Shown piece by piece: positions 42,117 to 52,400 of a stretch of 64,000 nucleotides of DNA. The translations under genes and the position numbers were made by a program. The stretch's first letter is position 1; every line of letters begins with the position of its first letter. The stretch is from Ardenticatenaceae bacterium. GTDB taxonomy: Bacteria > Chloroflexota > Anaerolineae > Promineifilales > Promineifilaceae. Location of the stretch: contig JACKBQ010000002.1 of assembly GCA_020634455.1 (NCBI GenBank), positions 62,001 through 126,000 on the forward strand, in the 5' to 3' direction. The notes under the pieces were generated by a model that saw only the letters and a program-made list of their open reading frames with translations, ran no database searches and had not been told where the DNA came from.

Positions 42117-42473
42117 ATGCTGCCAAAGCCGCATCGCCTAACTCGCTCGGATGATGTTGCTTTGGTAAGGCAGCAAGGGCGCGCGTTTCATCATCCGCTT
42201 TGTATCTTGCTGGTGCAATCAACAGATAAGGCAACGAGTCGGTTTGCATTTGTTGCCAGTAAGCGGGTGGGCAAGGCAGTGGTGCGGAATCGTGGCAGGC
42301 GTTTGTTGCGTGAAGCGGTGCGCTTGCATTTGGATGAAATTCAACCGGGTTGGGATTGTGTATGGATAGCACGGCCGCAACTGCCTCAGGCTGTATATGC
42401 TGAGGTGGAAACGGCCGTTTTGCACTTGTTGGGGCGGGCGAAACTCATTACAGGAGTCGCACGTACAGCCTAA
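42117..42473 (+). CDS. rnpA: Ribonuclease P protein component
   Basis: 118 residues, normal. The RNA-binding RNR motif is in VVRNRGRRLLREAVR and the N-terminal LPKPHRLTRSDDVALVRQQG matches RnpA. It assists the RNase P RNA in 5' tRNA maturation. It follows rpmH as in most bacteria and shares its promoter. The order is kept with yidD next. Confidence 0.96.
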   Translation: MLPKPHRLTRSDDVALVRQQGRAFHHPLCILLVQSTDKATSRFAFVASKRVGKAVVRNRGRRLLREAVRLHLDEIQPGWDCVWIARPQLPQAVYAEVETAVLHLLGRAKLITGVARTA

Positions 42474-42565
42474 TGGTTCTTGGCTCAGATTAGCAAATTG
42501 TTGAAGTTGGAGAAAATTCAACCCAAGTCCGCCTTTTTTCCCTTCAGATACTGTATGATGTTAGC

Positions 42566-42775
42566 ATGAAGACAATTGCTCTATTTCTCATTCGGCTGTA
42601 CCAACGCACAATCTCCCGGGTAACGCCACCTAGCTGCCGCTTTTACCCAACTTGTTCCCATTACGGTTACGAAGCGATAGAAAAATATGGTTTTCGCAAG
42701 GGCGGGTGGCTGGCGCTGAAACGTATAGGTCGTTGCCATCCGTTTAATCCGGGTGGGTATGATCCAGTTCCGTAA
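42566..42775 (+). CDS. yidD: Membrane protein insertion efficiency factor YidD
   Basis: 69 residues. Short N-terminal hydrophobic part LFLIRLYQRTISRVTPPSC, then RFYPTCSHYGYEAIEKYG and GRCHPFNPGGYDPVP. Three conserved Cys are in place. It helps YidC insert membrane proteins. It follows rnpA with a 92-base gap in which no gene is seen. Confidence 0.95.
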   Translation: MKTIALFLIRLYQRTISRVTPPSCRFYPTCSHYGYEAIEKYGFRKGGWLALKRIGRCHPFNPGGYDPVP

Positions 42776-42818
42776 CCTGAAAGCGGCATAATTAACTCTA
42801 AAATTGCGGAGGCATTCT

Positions 42819-44015
42819 TTGTTCATTGCAAAACGGCCGTACACACGGCTCACAATTTTACTACTAATCTTGGCGACATTCGCCCTTACGGCGTGTTCTG
42901 GTTCGCGGGTTCCTGCCAATTGGCCAGGCTTATCTACCGATGGTGAAAATTTATATGTAGCGTACGGCGCAGGTGTGTTAGGTATCGAAGCCGCTACGCA
43001 AGATCTGCTTTGGTCTTACAAGCCAGAAAACGCAGCCCTGTTCTTCTTTGCCCCACCATCTGTGGAAAACGGCCGTGCTATTCTAGGTGACTTTGGTGCA
43101 GCCCAAGGGCTCTTTTCCCCACAAACCGTTGTCTCCATTTATGGCGTGGACGTAAGCGACGGCACCGCAACAACACTCTGGACACGCAACGATTTAGCCA
43201 AAGACCGCATCGTAGCTGGCCCTTTGCAGGTAGATGGTGTCGCTTATATAGCTACAGCCGATAACCTGCTACTGGCATTGGAAGCAGAAACAGGCGCTGA
43301 ATTATGGCGATTTGCAGCAGAATTCTCTATTTGGGCCGAGCCAACATATCATGACGGCACACTGTTTGTGGCCTCTCTCGACCGTAACCTCTATGCAATT
43401 AATGCCGCCGATGGCAGCGAAAAATGGTCAGCCGAACTCAGCGGCGCAATGTCCGCCCAACCTGTGGTTAACGCAGAAACCAACCTGGTTTATGCTGCCA
43501 GCTACGACCGTGCCGTTCATGCCTTGGACATGGACAGTGGGGAGGAAGCCTGGAAGGTAGATGCTACCGATTGGATTTGGAGTGCTCCCGCCTTAGCCGA
43601 TGGCGCACTTTATTTTGGCGATAGTAGCGGCAATGTGTTTGCTGTAGACGCTGCCAACGGTGATATGCTTTGGCAATCTGGCGTCCATGCCATGAATACC
43701 GTTGCCGGTGCTGCCCAAAACCCACCGCTAGCGATTAAAGGGGCCATTCAAGCCAGCCCCGCAGTGCAAAATGGCGTGGTTTATGTGGCTTCACTGGGCA
43801 ACAGCGAAAGCGAAGAAGGTTTGCTGGTTGCCTTGGATGCCGCAACTGGGGGCGAACTGTGGCAAGCAACAACACCCGCCCCGCTATTCTCTAACCCGGT
43901 AATTGTTGGCGATATGATTGTGGTTGCTTTACAAAGTGAAGTAGGCATTTTACAGGGATATGAATTAGAAACTGGTGACTTAAGCTGGAGCTTCCAGCCA
44001 CCGGCCACAAATTAG
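42819..44015 (+). CDS. PQQ-type beta-propeller lipoprotein (BamB-like)
   Basis: 398 residues from TTG at 42819, which has GGAGG six bases upstream. The lipoprotein signal ILLLILATFALTAC ends in a lipobox Cys. Blade repeats follow: LYVAYGAGVLGIEAATQDLLW, LLALEAETGAELWRF, LYAINAADGSEKWSAEL, VHALDMDSGEEAWKV and VFAVDAANGDMLW. Family PQQ-like domain as in BamB. It sits between yidD and yidC, where ordinary clusters have nothing of this kind, so it may help envelope biogenesis in this lineage. Confidence 0.85.
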   Translation: MFIAKRPYTRLTILLLILATFALTACSGSRVPANWPGLSTDGENLYVAYGAGVLGIEAATQDLLWSYKPENAALFFFAPPSVENGRAILGDFGAAQGLFSPQTVVSIYGVDVSDGTATTLWTRNDLAKDRIVAGPLQVDGVAYIATADNLLLALEAETGAELWRFAAEFSIWAEPTYHDGTLFVASLDRNLYAINAADGSEKWSAELSGAMSAQPVVNAETNLVYAASYDRAVHALDMDSGEEAWKVDATDWIWSAPALADGALYFGDSSGNVFAVDAANGDMLWQSGVHAMNTVAGAAQNPPLAIKGAIQASPAVQNGVVYVASLGNSESEEGLLVALDAATGGELWQATTPAPLFSNPVIVGDMIVVALQSEVGILQGYELETGDLSWSFQPPATN

Positions 44016-44106
44016 CTCATTATTTTTCCATCGTTAAAGTGGAAACAGGTTGCAATGCAGGATGAAGATAATAATTGCATTGCCTTAAACAGGACTTAAT
44101 CACCTT

Positions 44107-45051
44107 ATGTGGGATTTATTAATCATCAACCCAATTACAAACGCGCTTTTGTGGCTGTATGACGTTCTGGGTAACAATTTTATTCTCGCCCTAACCGTCT
44201 TCACCATATTTACCCGTATTTTGATGCTGCCGTTGAATTTACGGCAACAGCGCAGCATGGCCAAAACGCAGGAAATGCAGCCACAAATTCGGGCAATCCA
44301 GCAGAAATACAAAGACAATCCACAGAAAATGCAAGAAGAGTTTCAGAAGATTGGTTACAATCCGGCTGAAAGCTTGAGTGGTTGTTTACCAATGCTGGCG
44401 ACCATGCCCATTTTGTTTGGTTTGTTTCAGGTGCTGCGTCTGGTATTGGGGTCTACGCCGCAAACTTTGTTCGAATTGACCCAACGGGTTTCTCCACTTA
44501 TTGATTTGACAAATTTGTTGCCTATTGATAGCCACTTTTTATGGCTGAATTTGGGTCAGCCGGATCCACTGTACATTTTGCCCGTGTTGGTATTTGTGAC
44601 GATGTTTTTGCAGACCAAACTCACAACACCGGCTGCTGCCAAAAAGGATGATAGCAAAAATAGTGGTGGCAAGGGTAACAGCAAAGACCAACAGGATGAT
44701 CCTGCGGCGGCAATGTCGCAATCCATGCAGTACACCATGCCAATTATGTTTGGCTTCTTTTCGCTTTCGTTTCAATCTGGTTTGTCAATTTACTTTGTGT
44801 TGTCTAACCTGATTGGTATTGCCCAGGGTTTTTACACTCGGCGGGTCATGGAAGCTGAAAAGGAAGCGTTGGCCCAGCAAAAAGAAATGCGGGCGATGGG
44901 GCTAAATGGCGGAGGCAATATCCCAGAGGCAAAGATGCCAAAGGAAGAATCGCTTTCAGATTCGCCAGAAACGAAAGGTAAAAATACACAGGGTAACGGG
45001 GGCCAAAGTCGGTCCCAATCCAAGCGCAAACGACGCTCAGCTAAAAGATAA
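44107..45051 (+). CDS. yidC: Membrane protein insertase YidC
   Basis: 314 residues, a YidC/Oxa1 core without the large periplasmic P1 domain of proteobacteria. Helices: residues 5-25 and 25-45, and three later ones (about 95-115, 155-175, 205-240). The family stretch LPLNLRQQRSMAKTQEMQP (with the conserved positive residue in the hydrophilic groove) and the KYKDNPQKMQEE cytoplasmic hairpin are intact. A basic tail (SQSKRKRRSAKR) probably binds the ribosome. Downstream jag completes the usual cluster. Confidence 0.95.
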   Translation: MWDLLIINPITNALLWLYDVLGNNFILALTVFTIFTRILMLPLNLRQQRSMAKTQEMQPQIRAIQQKYKDNPQKMQEEFQKIGYNPAESLSGCLPMLATMPILFGLFQVLRLVLGSTPQTLFELTQRVSPLIDLTNLLPIDSHFLWLNLGQPDPLYILPVLVFVTMFLQTKLTTPAAAKKDDSKNSGGKGNSKDQQDDPAAAMSQSMQYTMPIMFGFFSLSFQSGLSIYFVLSNLIGIAQGFYTRRVMEAEKEALAQQKEMRAMGLNGGGNIPEAKMPKEESLSDSPETKGKNTQGNGGQSRSQSKRKRRSAKR

Positions 45052-45183
45052 CGCTGTTGCCCAACCAGGTGCCGGGCTGAGTTCGGGTATTTGGTGGGTT
45101 TATAATCGCTGTGGCATTTTTTGTAACAATACCATTTTGGAAAAGTGTCCATTGCGAGAATAGCGAGAATTTAAGGGAAGGAT

Positions 45184-45975
45184 ATGAGTCAAAAACGTGA
45201 GATCGAGGTTCGGGGGGCGGATGTTGAAAAGGCGATTGAAGCTGGCCTAAAGCAGCTTGGTGTGAAACGATCCGATGTAATTATTGATGTCATTGATGAA
45301 GGTAGCCGGGGACTGTTGGGAATTGGAAGTCGGGATGCTGTCGTGCGATTGGTGGCGCTTTCCGCACCGGAGCCACCTCCCGCACCGAAGCCCACCCCAA
45401 AACCTGCACCTAAACCGACCAAGCCGCCCAAACGGGAAACGGCCGTTTCAACATCACCACCACCCGCTAATAAAAACGGCCACGATGTGGAAGTGACCGA
45501 AGCCGATGCGGAAGAAAAGGACAGGGCTCAGGAGATGATTGCCGAGCTGCTGAATCAACTAGAGATTGAAGCTTCTATAACAGCGTCAATTTCTGAGCCT
45601 GATGATTTAACCGGCCGTAAAGTCAACGTTTTCGATATCGAAGGCGAGGATTTGGGCGTGCTGATTGGGCCGCGTGGCGAAACGTTAAACGCTATGCAAT
45701 ACCTTGCCCGGCTGATGGTGGGCAACCAATTACAGCGACGAGCTTCATTTGTGGTGGATGTAGAAGGATACCGCAGACGGCGGCAGCAAGCGTTGGCACG
45801 ATTAGCTGAACGCATGGCCAAAAAAGTGGTGACTCGGCGTCGTCCCGTAAGCCTGGAGCCGATGCCGCCGCATGAACGACGCATTATTCACATGACGCTG
45901 CGTGACAACGACGAGGTTTACACGCAAAGCTCCGGCGAAGGCAAGCGGCGCAAAGTGCGCATTTTGCCAAAATAG
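45184..45975 (+). CDS. jag: Jag/KhpB RNA-binding protein
   Basis: 263 residues. Jag_N domain (residues 3-53: EVRGADVEKAIEAGLKQLGV). A Pro/Lys-rich linker (about 60-100) follows. KH domain with VLIGPRGETLNAMQYLARL. R3H domain with MPPHERRIIHMTLRDNDEV. The protein binds small RNAs and affects cell division in Gram-positive bacteria. It normally accompanies yidC, as here. Confidence 0.95.
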   Translation: MSQKREIEVRGADVEKAIEAGLKQLGVKRSDVIIDVIDEGSRGLLGIGSRDAVVRLVALSAPEPPPAPKPTPKPAPKPTKPPKRETAVSTSPPPANKNGHDVEVTEADAEEKDRAQEMIAELLNQLEIEASITASISEPDDLTGRKVNVFDIEGEDLGVLIGPRGETLNAMQYLARLMVGNQLQRRASFVVDVEGYRRRRQQALARLAERMAKKVVTRRRPVSLEPMPPHERRIIHMTLRDNDEVYTQSSGEGKRRKVRILPK

Positions 45976-46009
45976 TCGGAAGACAGCCTGATTACCCTGA
46001 AATAACAAG

Positions 46010-46037
46010 AGACCAGAGGATTCCTCTGGTCTTTTTT
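46010..46037 (+). terminator. Terminator of the rpmH-jag cluster
   Basis: AGACCAGAGG (46010-46019) pairs with CCTCTGGTCT (46023-46032), three-base loop, then TTTTT. It can serve the jag end; the opposing gene at 46054 ends on the other side. Confidence 0.85.
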
Positions 46038-46053
46038 GTTGGGAAACGGCCGT

Positions 46054-47094
46054 TTACGGCGTGGCTGTGGGTTGCGGGAAAATTTGGGCAGGATACTCGG
46101 TGGCGTAGTAACCAAGTAATTGGGGGGTTGCGGGATCGGTCACATCTAAAATTTCTAGCCCGCTCCAACCTGTGAGGTACAGACGGCCGTCTCGCAATAC
46201 CAAATCCGTAAGCTGGTTGGCGGTGGGGAAATAGCCGATTAGTGTGGGGTTGGTAGGCTGGCTGATGTCCATGATGTGCAGGCCGTCGTACTGCGTGACG
46301 TAAGCCAGGTGGTCATCCAGCAAAACTTGGGCGGCGTAGAGCCAGCCATTGTCCAAAAAGTCACGGCCGTTTACCTGCAAATTCTCCACGTTCGCTAGTT
46401 CCGTTATCCACAAACCCTTGCCTGTGCCCACGGCCAAGCCATTGGCCAGCGCCACGTCGTAGCCTGGAATGTTGTCGAGCTGCAAACGGCCGATTAGGGA
46501 CGGACGTTCCGGCTCTGCCAAATCATACAAGTGCAAACCACCCGTGCAGTACCCTGAGCGAAAGCTGCAACCACCAAAACCTGCCGCCAACTGATTGTCA
46601 GCATAGGCCAGACTGGTGGCGCCCTCAGAAAACATACCCAGCTGGCGTGGCGCGTCCCGGTCTGTCACGTCCACAATGTCAATAAATTCCCACGTTGCCA
46701 GATAAACCAAATCCCCGTGGAGCAGCAAATCTGTAGGCAAACTTTTGCTGTGGAAATAGCCCAACTTGTGAGGTTGGGTGGGGTCGCTAACGTCCACAAT
46801 TTGCAAGCCTGCGCCTGGTGGCCCGCCCTCGTTCGTCCAACTGGAGGTGTTGGCGGAATGGGCGATATAGAGGTAACGGCCGTTTGCCACCACCTTGGCC
46901 ACATTCCCCGGTAGGCTAATTTCCGTTACAAACTCAGGCTCAGACAGGTCAGAAATATCAATGATTTGCACCCGCTCCTGATAAGGAATGAAGGCAAAAT
47001 CACCGCGCAAAAAGCCAACGGCCGTTGGTTCCTCCGTTTGGCAAGCCACCGACAAACACAGCAGCAACAGCAAAAAAATTGTCCAGCGACGCAT
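46054..47094 (-). CDS. LVIVD-repeat lipoprotein
   Basis: About 346 residues from ATG at 47094, which has GGAGGTG just upstream. Signal peptide with lipobox in LLCLSVACQ. Many copies of the LVIVD-like pattern: VQIIDISDLSEPEFV, LQIVDVSDPTQPHKLG, IDIVDVTDRDAPRQLG, LHIMDISQPTNPTLIG and LEILDVTDPATPQLLG. This gives a seven-blade beta-propeller exported to the cell surface. Function unknown; family is widespread in Chloroflexota and related environmental bacteria (memory, unverified). Confidence 0.85.
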   Translation of the reverse strand: MRRWTIFLLLLLCLSVACQTEEPTAVGFLRGDFAFIPYQERVQIIDISDLSEPEFVTEISLPGNVAKVVANGRYLYIAHSANTSSWTNEGGPPGAGLQIVDVSDPTQPHKLGYFHSKSLPTDLLLHGDLVYLATWEFIDIVDVTDRDAPRQLGMFSEGATSLAYADNQLAAGFGGCSFRSGYCTGGLHLYDLAEPERPSLIGRLQLDNIPGYDVALANGLAVGTGKGLWITELANVENLQVNGRDFLDNGWLYAAQVLLDDHLAYVTQYDGLHIMDISQPTNPTLIGYFPTANQLTDLVLRDGRLYLTGWSGLEILDVTDPATPQLLGYYATEYPAQIFPQPTATP

Positions 47095-47183
47095 AGACAC
47101 CTCCAAATGGTTCATTTGGTTGGATTGTCTGGCAAAAAGGAGGAGGGTGCTGAACGGCCGTCTGACGCGAAGCCGATGAGTGA

Positions 47184-47222
47184 TAAATGGTAAATGTTCG
47201 GAGGCGCGTCATTTACCATTTA
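47184..47222. repeat. Inverted repeat TAAATGGTAAATG
   Basis: The arm at 47184-47196 pairs perfectly with 47210-47222, 13-base loop. It fits the degenerate-repeat class and may also terminate the minus-strand gene at 47235. Confidence 0.75.
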
Positions 47223-47234
47223 ACATTAACCATG

Positions 47235-48386
47235 CTAAAGCTTGTTCAAAATAGTCTTCAAATCGTTGATCAGGTCCTGGGCGTTCTCGATGCCCACAGA
47301 AACGCGCACCAGACCGGGGTCCACCGCCAGCGGCGAATCAGCCACGGAGGCGTGGGTCATGGGCGCGGGCAGCTCGATGAGCGACTCAACGCCGCCCAGC
47401 GATTCCGCCAGGGTAAAAAGCTGGGTTTCGCGGGCAACCAGCCGAGCTGCTGCTTCGCCGCCGTGCAGGATGAAGGAGATCATGCCACCCGGCCCTTTCA
47501 TCTGTCGCTGGGCCAGCTCGTACTGCGGATGGCTTTCCAGGCCGGGATAGATCACTTCGGCCACGGCGGGATGGTCGGCCAGGAATTGGGCCACCTGGGT
47601 GGCGTTGCGGCAGTGTTGCGCCATGCGGATGGCCAATGTTTTAATGCCGCGCAGGGTGAGGAAGCAATCCATTGGCCCAGGCACGGCACCGATGGCGTTT
47701 TGCAGGAATTTGAGCTGCTCGTAAACGGCCGTATCGTTCAAAATAATCGCCCCGCCCACCACATCGGAATGGCCGCCGATGTATTTGGTGGTGCTGTGGA
47801 CCACAAAGTCCGCACCCAGCGCCAGCGGGTTTTGCAAGGCGGGGGAAGCAAAGGTGTTGTCTACACCCAGCCATGCGCCTGCGTTGTGGGCGATCTTGCT
47901 CATGGCAGCAATGTCTGTCAGGCGCAGCATCGGATTGGTGGGGGTTTCTAACCAGACGAGTTTGGTATTGGGTTGGATGGCTTGGGAAACGGCCGTTTCA
48001 TCCGTCGTATCGGCAAACGTAAATTCTATACCGTAACCAGACAGCACCTTGTCGAACAGCCGGAAGGTGCCGCCGTACACATCATTGCCAGAAAGCACAT
48101 GCTCGCCCGGCTTGATCAGCCGCAAAATGGTATCAATCGCCGCCATGCCAGAGGCAAAAGCCAGCGCGTGCTGGCCCCCTTCCAGCGCTGCCAGCGCTCC
48201 GTGCAGCGCCGTGCGCGTTGGGTTGTCGGTGCGGGAATATTCATACCCTTTGTGCTGGGCTACGTCTGCCTGGGCATAAGTGGAGGTTTGGTAGATGGGC
48301 GTCATGACTGCGCCGGTTTGCGGGTCTGGTTCTACCCCTGCATGGACAGCCAGGGTTTCCAGATGGAATTGGGGGGATTGGGTCAT
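47235..48386 (-). CDS. Cystathionine gamma-synthase / PLP-dependent Cys-Met enzyme
   Basis: 383 residues. The PLP-binding Lys is in HSTTKYIGGHSDVVGGA. IYQTSTYAQADV, YEYSRTDNPTR and FASGMAAIDTIL match the MetB/MetC/MGL family. Lack of a clear cut among gamma-synthase, gamma-lyase and O-acetylhomoserine sulfhydrylase is normal from sequence; the VGIENAQDLINDL end is like MetB. It would act in transsulfuration. The enzyme is complete; it stands alone on its strand. Confidence 0.9.
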   Translation of the reverse strand: MTQSPQFHLETLAVHAGVEPDPQTGAVMTPIYQTSTYAQADVAQHKGYEYSRTDNPTRTALHGALAALEGGQHALAFASGMAAIDTILRLIKPGEHVLSGNDVYGGTFRLFDKVLSGYGIEFTFADTTDETAVSQAIQPNTKLVWLETPTNPMLRLTDIAAMSKIAHNAGAWLGVDNTFASPALQNPLALGADFVVHSTTKYIGGHSDVVGGAIILNDTAVYEQLKFLQNAIGAVPGPMDCFLTLRGIKTLAIRMAQHCRNATQVAQFLADHPAVAEVIYPGLESHPQYELAQRQMKGPGGMISFILHGGEAAARLVARETQLFTLAESLGGVESLIELPAPMTHASVADSPLAVDPGLVRVSVGIENAQDLINDLKTILNKL

Positions 48387-48804
48387 TGAGTTACAACTCC
48401 TTAAATTGGTTATCAGTTATCCGTGTTCAGTTGTCAGTAAATGTTGCCAGATTGTATCAATTTTTATGGCGTCTGTTGGATTCGAATCGAGAATCTTCAT
48501 ACGCCTAAATTCATCTATAAGTTTATGACGTTTGTCATATGGGTCCCCGGTAATGGGTGCAATTCATATGACATTCTACTCTGTGTTATGGACGCCAGTC
48601 CGTTTATATTATGGGCATATTAACAATAAGTTTCCCTTATCAAACAAAATAAGCAGAGCTTATCACTTGGGTCATTGATGTGCTGATGGAACGGTCGATC
48701 TGGTGAAATCAATTGCTCTTTTTACGAAAAGGGAACTTGCTATCTAACAATTAAAACAGTGACTTTAAAATTAAAAAGTCAAACATTTGATAAAGGAGTT
48801 TATC
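48387..48804. other. Intergenic region with inverted repeats
   Basis: No gene is evident. It begins with a short degenerate tract of TTATCAGTTATCC type (48410-48440). GTCATATG (48534-48541) pairs with CATATGAC (48565-48572), and ATGAC/GTCAT lies just left of it. Such a site could bind a regulator. AT-rich; an AAAGGAG site belongs to the gene at 48805. Confidence 0.5.
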
Positions 48805-49368
48805 ATGAAGAATGTAAATATTTTCCCAAAGCTGGTTATCGTTGTAGGTGTAATTCTTGCGCTTTCAGGGTTGATTACGGTAGGTTCTGGTATCTATATT
48901 AATTCGTTTATTAGCGACCAGTTGGCTAATCAAAACATTACCACCCCTGATGATGCCTCAATTCCTAATGTTCAGGTAAACAGTATACCAACTGCACTGA
49001 GCATGGCTGACATTATTCAACATCATGCAGCAGGCTTTGCTGGCGGCTTAACCTATGCTGAGATGGGTCGTTTTGCAGTAGAAAGTGGTGATCCGGCCGG
49101 TACCAGCAATCCAGATGAAGCGTTAAAAGATGCCAGTGGCAACCCAGTTGCTAATGCAGCCCGGAATACACAATTGACCGCTGCTGGCCTGGTTACCTCC
49201 CTGAGCCTGTCTGCAATGGCGCTGGGCGTCTCCTACGGTGCAATTTTGCTAGGTGTAGCATTCACGCTGCTAGGGATTGTAGTCGGGGGTATTGGGTACG
49301 CACTGTTCGGATTAATCAATCCTGAAGTTGCCGAAAAGTACGGCCTCCGCCCGGTTGCTGCACAATAA
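48805..49368 (+). CDS. Two-helix membrane protein of unknown function
   Basis: 187 residues. AAAGGAG precedes the ATG. N-terminal membrane helix (about 9-33), a soluble loop of about 100 residues, and two closely spaced C-terminal helices (about 130-170). The loop contains HHAAGFAGGLTYAEMGRF, reminiscent of a family of actinobacterial membrane proteins with H-x(4)-G-G-x-T-Y-A (memory, unverified). The ends are probably in the cytoplasm. No operon partner. A strong terminator follows. Confidence 0.68.
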   Translation: MKNVNIFPKLVIVVGVILALSGLITVGSGIYINSFISDQLANQNITTPDDASIPNVQVNSIPTALSMADIIQHHAAGFAGGLTYAEMGRFAVESGDPAGTSNPDEALKDASGNPVANAARNTQLTAAGLVTSLSLSAMALGVSYGAILLGVAFTLLGIVVGGIGYALFGLINPEVAEKYGLRPVAAQ

Positions 49369-49404
49369 TTCTCAAGTAAAAAATTAAATATTGACGGTTT
49401 TAGA

Positions 49405-49431
49405 AGTGGCGCTTTCAGCGCCACTTTTTTT
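49405..49431 (+). terminator. Intrinsic terminator
   Basis: AGTGGCGCT (49405-49413) pairs with AGCGCCACT (49417-49425), three-base loop, then six more Ts. Confidence 0.88.
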
Positions 49432-49463
49432 GTTTGCCATTGACTGGGTACAATAGTTACCCT

Positions 49464-52400
49464 ATGCGTACTGAAGTTGATTCATCCTTGTCCCCTTATG
49501 CTGCCCGTCTTGCTTTTTTTTCGAGCAACCTTTCTTTCTTCCTTCTGATTTTTGTGGGGTGGTTGACCACCAGTCGAATCGTCTATGAAGGCTTGTTTCC
49601 GCGTTGGCTGTGGTTGGGACGGCCGTTTCTCACCCTCACCGTTACTGCCATCCTTACCTTTGCCACCTGGCTGGTTTGGCAGCGCGCCTGGCCCAAGGGT
49701 GTGCCGCCCATTGTGCTGTCGCCGCTGCTGCTCAATTTAATTTATCTGGCGGATCCGCTGGTCGATTTGGGTCGCAGCCGTCTCATTTTTGGCGCGTCGC
49801 TTTGGCTGGCGCTGCTGCTGTGGAGCAATCGTCGCTGGCGGGGCCGGGCAGATGTGTGGCGCTGGCTGGGGCCGCTGCTGGTGGTGCTGGCACTGCTGCC
49901 GGTTTATCTGAGCACGATGTCGCGCACGGTGGGGCAGGCAGATACGTTTGAGTTTCAGGTCGTCGCGCCGCAGTTGGGCATTGCCCACCCCACGGGCTAC
50001 CCGCTGTACCTGCTGTTGGGCAAGTTGTTCAGCCTGCTGCCGTTTGGCTCGGTGGCCTGGCGGATAAATGTGGGAACGGCCGTACTCGCCACCATCGCCC
50101 TTATCTTCTTTTTCAAGATTTTGTGGGAATTGTGGGGTGGGGTGGCAACGGCCGCTTCGGCTCCGCTCAGCGCGAGCGTTCTCGGCGCGGTGGTCATGGG
50201 ATTCACCAGCACCCTGTTCAGCCAGGCCATTGCGGCGGAGGTGTACGCCCTGCACGCGCTGGTGGTGTGTGTGGCGGTGTGGATTATGTTGCGGATTGGA
50301 GACTGGAGATTGGAGACTGGAGATTCGTCTCTGCGTTCGCCGCGCTCTCTGCGGTTAAACTTGCTTTTGCTGGCGTTTGTGATTGGGTTGGGCCTGACCA
50401 ATCATCTAACGACACTGTTTTTGTTGCCACCAGCGGGCATCGCAGTTTTGTCAGTTATGTGGCGGGGAAAAAGCGGAACACAGAGTTACACGGAGGAGGC
50501 ACAGAGTTCCACAGAGATTAATTACCAATTACCAATCACCAATTACCGATCACTGTACGCGAAGCGGTCGCGCAGCGACATTACCGATTACCGATTACTG
50601 ATCAAAATTGTCTTCGCATTTGCCGCGCCGCTGCTCCTCTACGCCTATCTCCCCCTGCGCTGGCAGGCGGTGAACGGGGAGCCGATGGGGCTGAGCCGTC
50701 TCGTGGATTGGGTGATTGGCGGCCGTTTTCAGGATGCCTTGCAGTGGGGCGCGTGGCTCAATGATTTGGGTCGCTACGGCATTGTGGCGCGGCTGTTTGT
50801 AGAAAATTGGGGCGAATTTAACCTGGCGCTGGCGCTGGTGGGCTTTGGTTATTTAATTTGGCGCAATTGGCGCGTGGCGGCCGTTTTGGGCGTCACCTGG
50901 CTGGGCTTCACGTTTTACTGCCTCAACTATTACGTGCCCGATCTGGCTGTCTTTTTGATTCCGGCGCAGCTGGTGGTGGGGCTGCTGTGGGCGAGTGGGG
51001 TTACGGCCGTTCTCCACCTCATTACCCAGCGCTTGAACCACGAAAACCGACCGCTGATCCCGCTGGTGCAGCCCGTCGTTTTGCTGCTGCTGTTGCTGCC
51101 AACCCTCATGCTGGTGGTGAATAACCGGGCGCGATTGAACAGCTCGCTGGCAGACGGCCGTACCGCCTGGGGCCAGGGTGTCTTGCAACAGCCGTTGGCC
51201 GAAAACGCCGCCATTTTGGCCGACAGTGACAAATTTCCGCCGCTGTACTATTTGCAGCAAGCCGAAGGCATTCGGCCCGATTTGGACATTATGGTGCTGC
51301 CGGATGAGGCGGCGTACCGCGCGGAACTGGATGCGCGGCTGGCGGCGGGGCAAACCGTTTACCTGGCCCGCTTTTTGCCGGGGCTGGCCGGAATTTACCA
51401 TTTGCGGGCGGTGGGGGCGCTGACGGAAGTGAGCACTGAGCCTTTACTGGAACGGCCGTCCACCACCAATCCCACCGATTTTGCCTTTGGCCCGATGCGG
51501 CTGGTGGGCGTGGGCATCGAGCCGGAAGACCCCAGCGACCCCACAGCCAGCGCCGCCACGCTGGTCTGGCAAACGGATGCGCCGATTGGCGAGACGCTGC
51601 ACATTTTTGTGCGCTGGGCGGGGCAAAATGATGAGGGTGCGCCGGACGTGGCCACCGGGCAGCACGCCGTCCACAACAATTACCCCACCGTCGCCTGGCG
51701 GCCCGGCGAGCTGGTGGTGGATGTACACAGCTGGCCCCGTCCGCTGCTGCCCGCCGCCCAAACGCTCAATTTGCAGGTGGCCGTCGCGCCGCCGTTTACG
51801 CCGCTGACAGTGCTAAATTGGCAAACGGTCGCCAGCCACGAGTTTGCCCCCACGCCCGCTCGCCAACTGGCCCAGCCGCTGCGGGCGCAGGTTGGTGCGG
51901 CGCTGCTGAATGGCGTCGCGTTTCCCGCGCAAATTCGCCCGGAGACGGCGCTGCCGATTTTGCTGGCTGGCGAAGGCAGTGCGGCCGGGCTGAATTTTGT
52001 ACTGCGGCAGAATGGATTGCCGCTGCCACAGCCGGGTTTGGCTCCAGAAACGGCCGTTCCCCCCAACCAATCGTTCACCAACCAGATTGCCATCGAGACG
52101 CCGACGGAAAACGGCCGTTACCAAATCCTGGCTGAACACGAATCCGGGCAGGCGCAATGCGGCTGGATGCGGCCCGTCACCAACTTTTGCGTGGTGGGCG
52201 AGGTGCTGGTGAGCGGCGTGCCGCTGCCAGAGGGGGCGACCAACTTTGAGGACAAGATTGCTCTGCTGGGCGTGGACATCCCCGACCGCACCTTGCCGCC
52301 GGGCGGTTTGCTGGACATTACGCTGACGTGGCAGGCGCTGGCCCCGCTGGCGGAGGATTACACCGTTTTTGTGCAGGTTCTGGACGCCAACGACCAGATC

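Noticed and set aside
48475..48495. GGATTCGAATCGAG, similar to a tRNA T-arm
   Set aside because: No acceptor stem, anticodon arm or 3' end can be folded around it.
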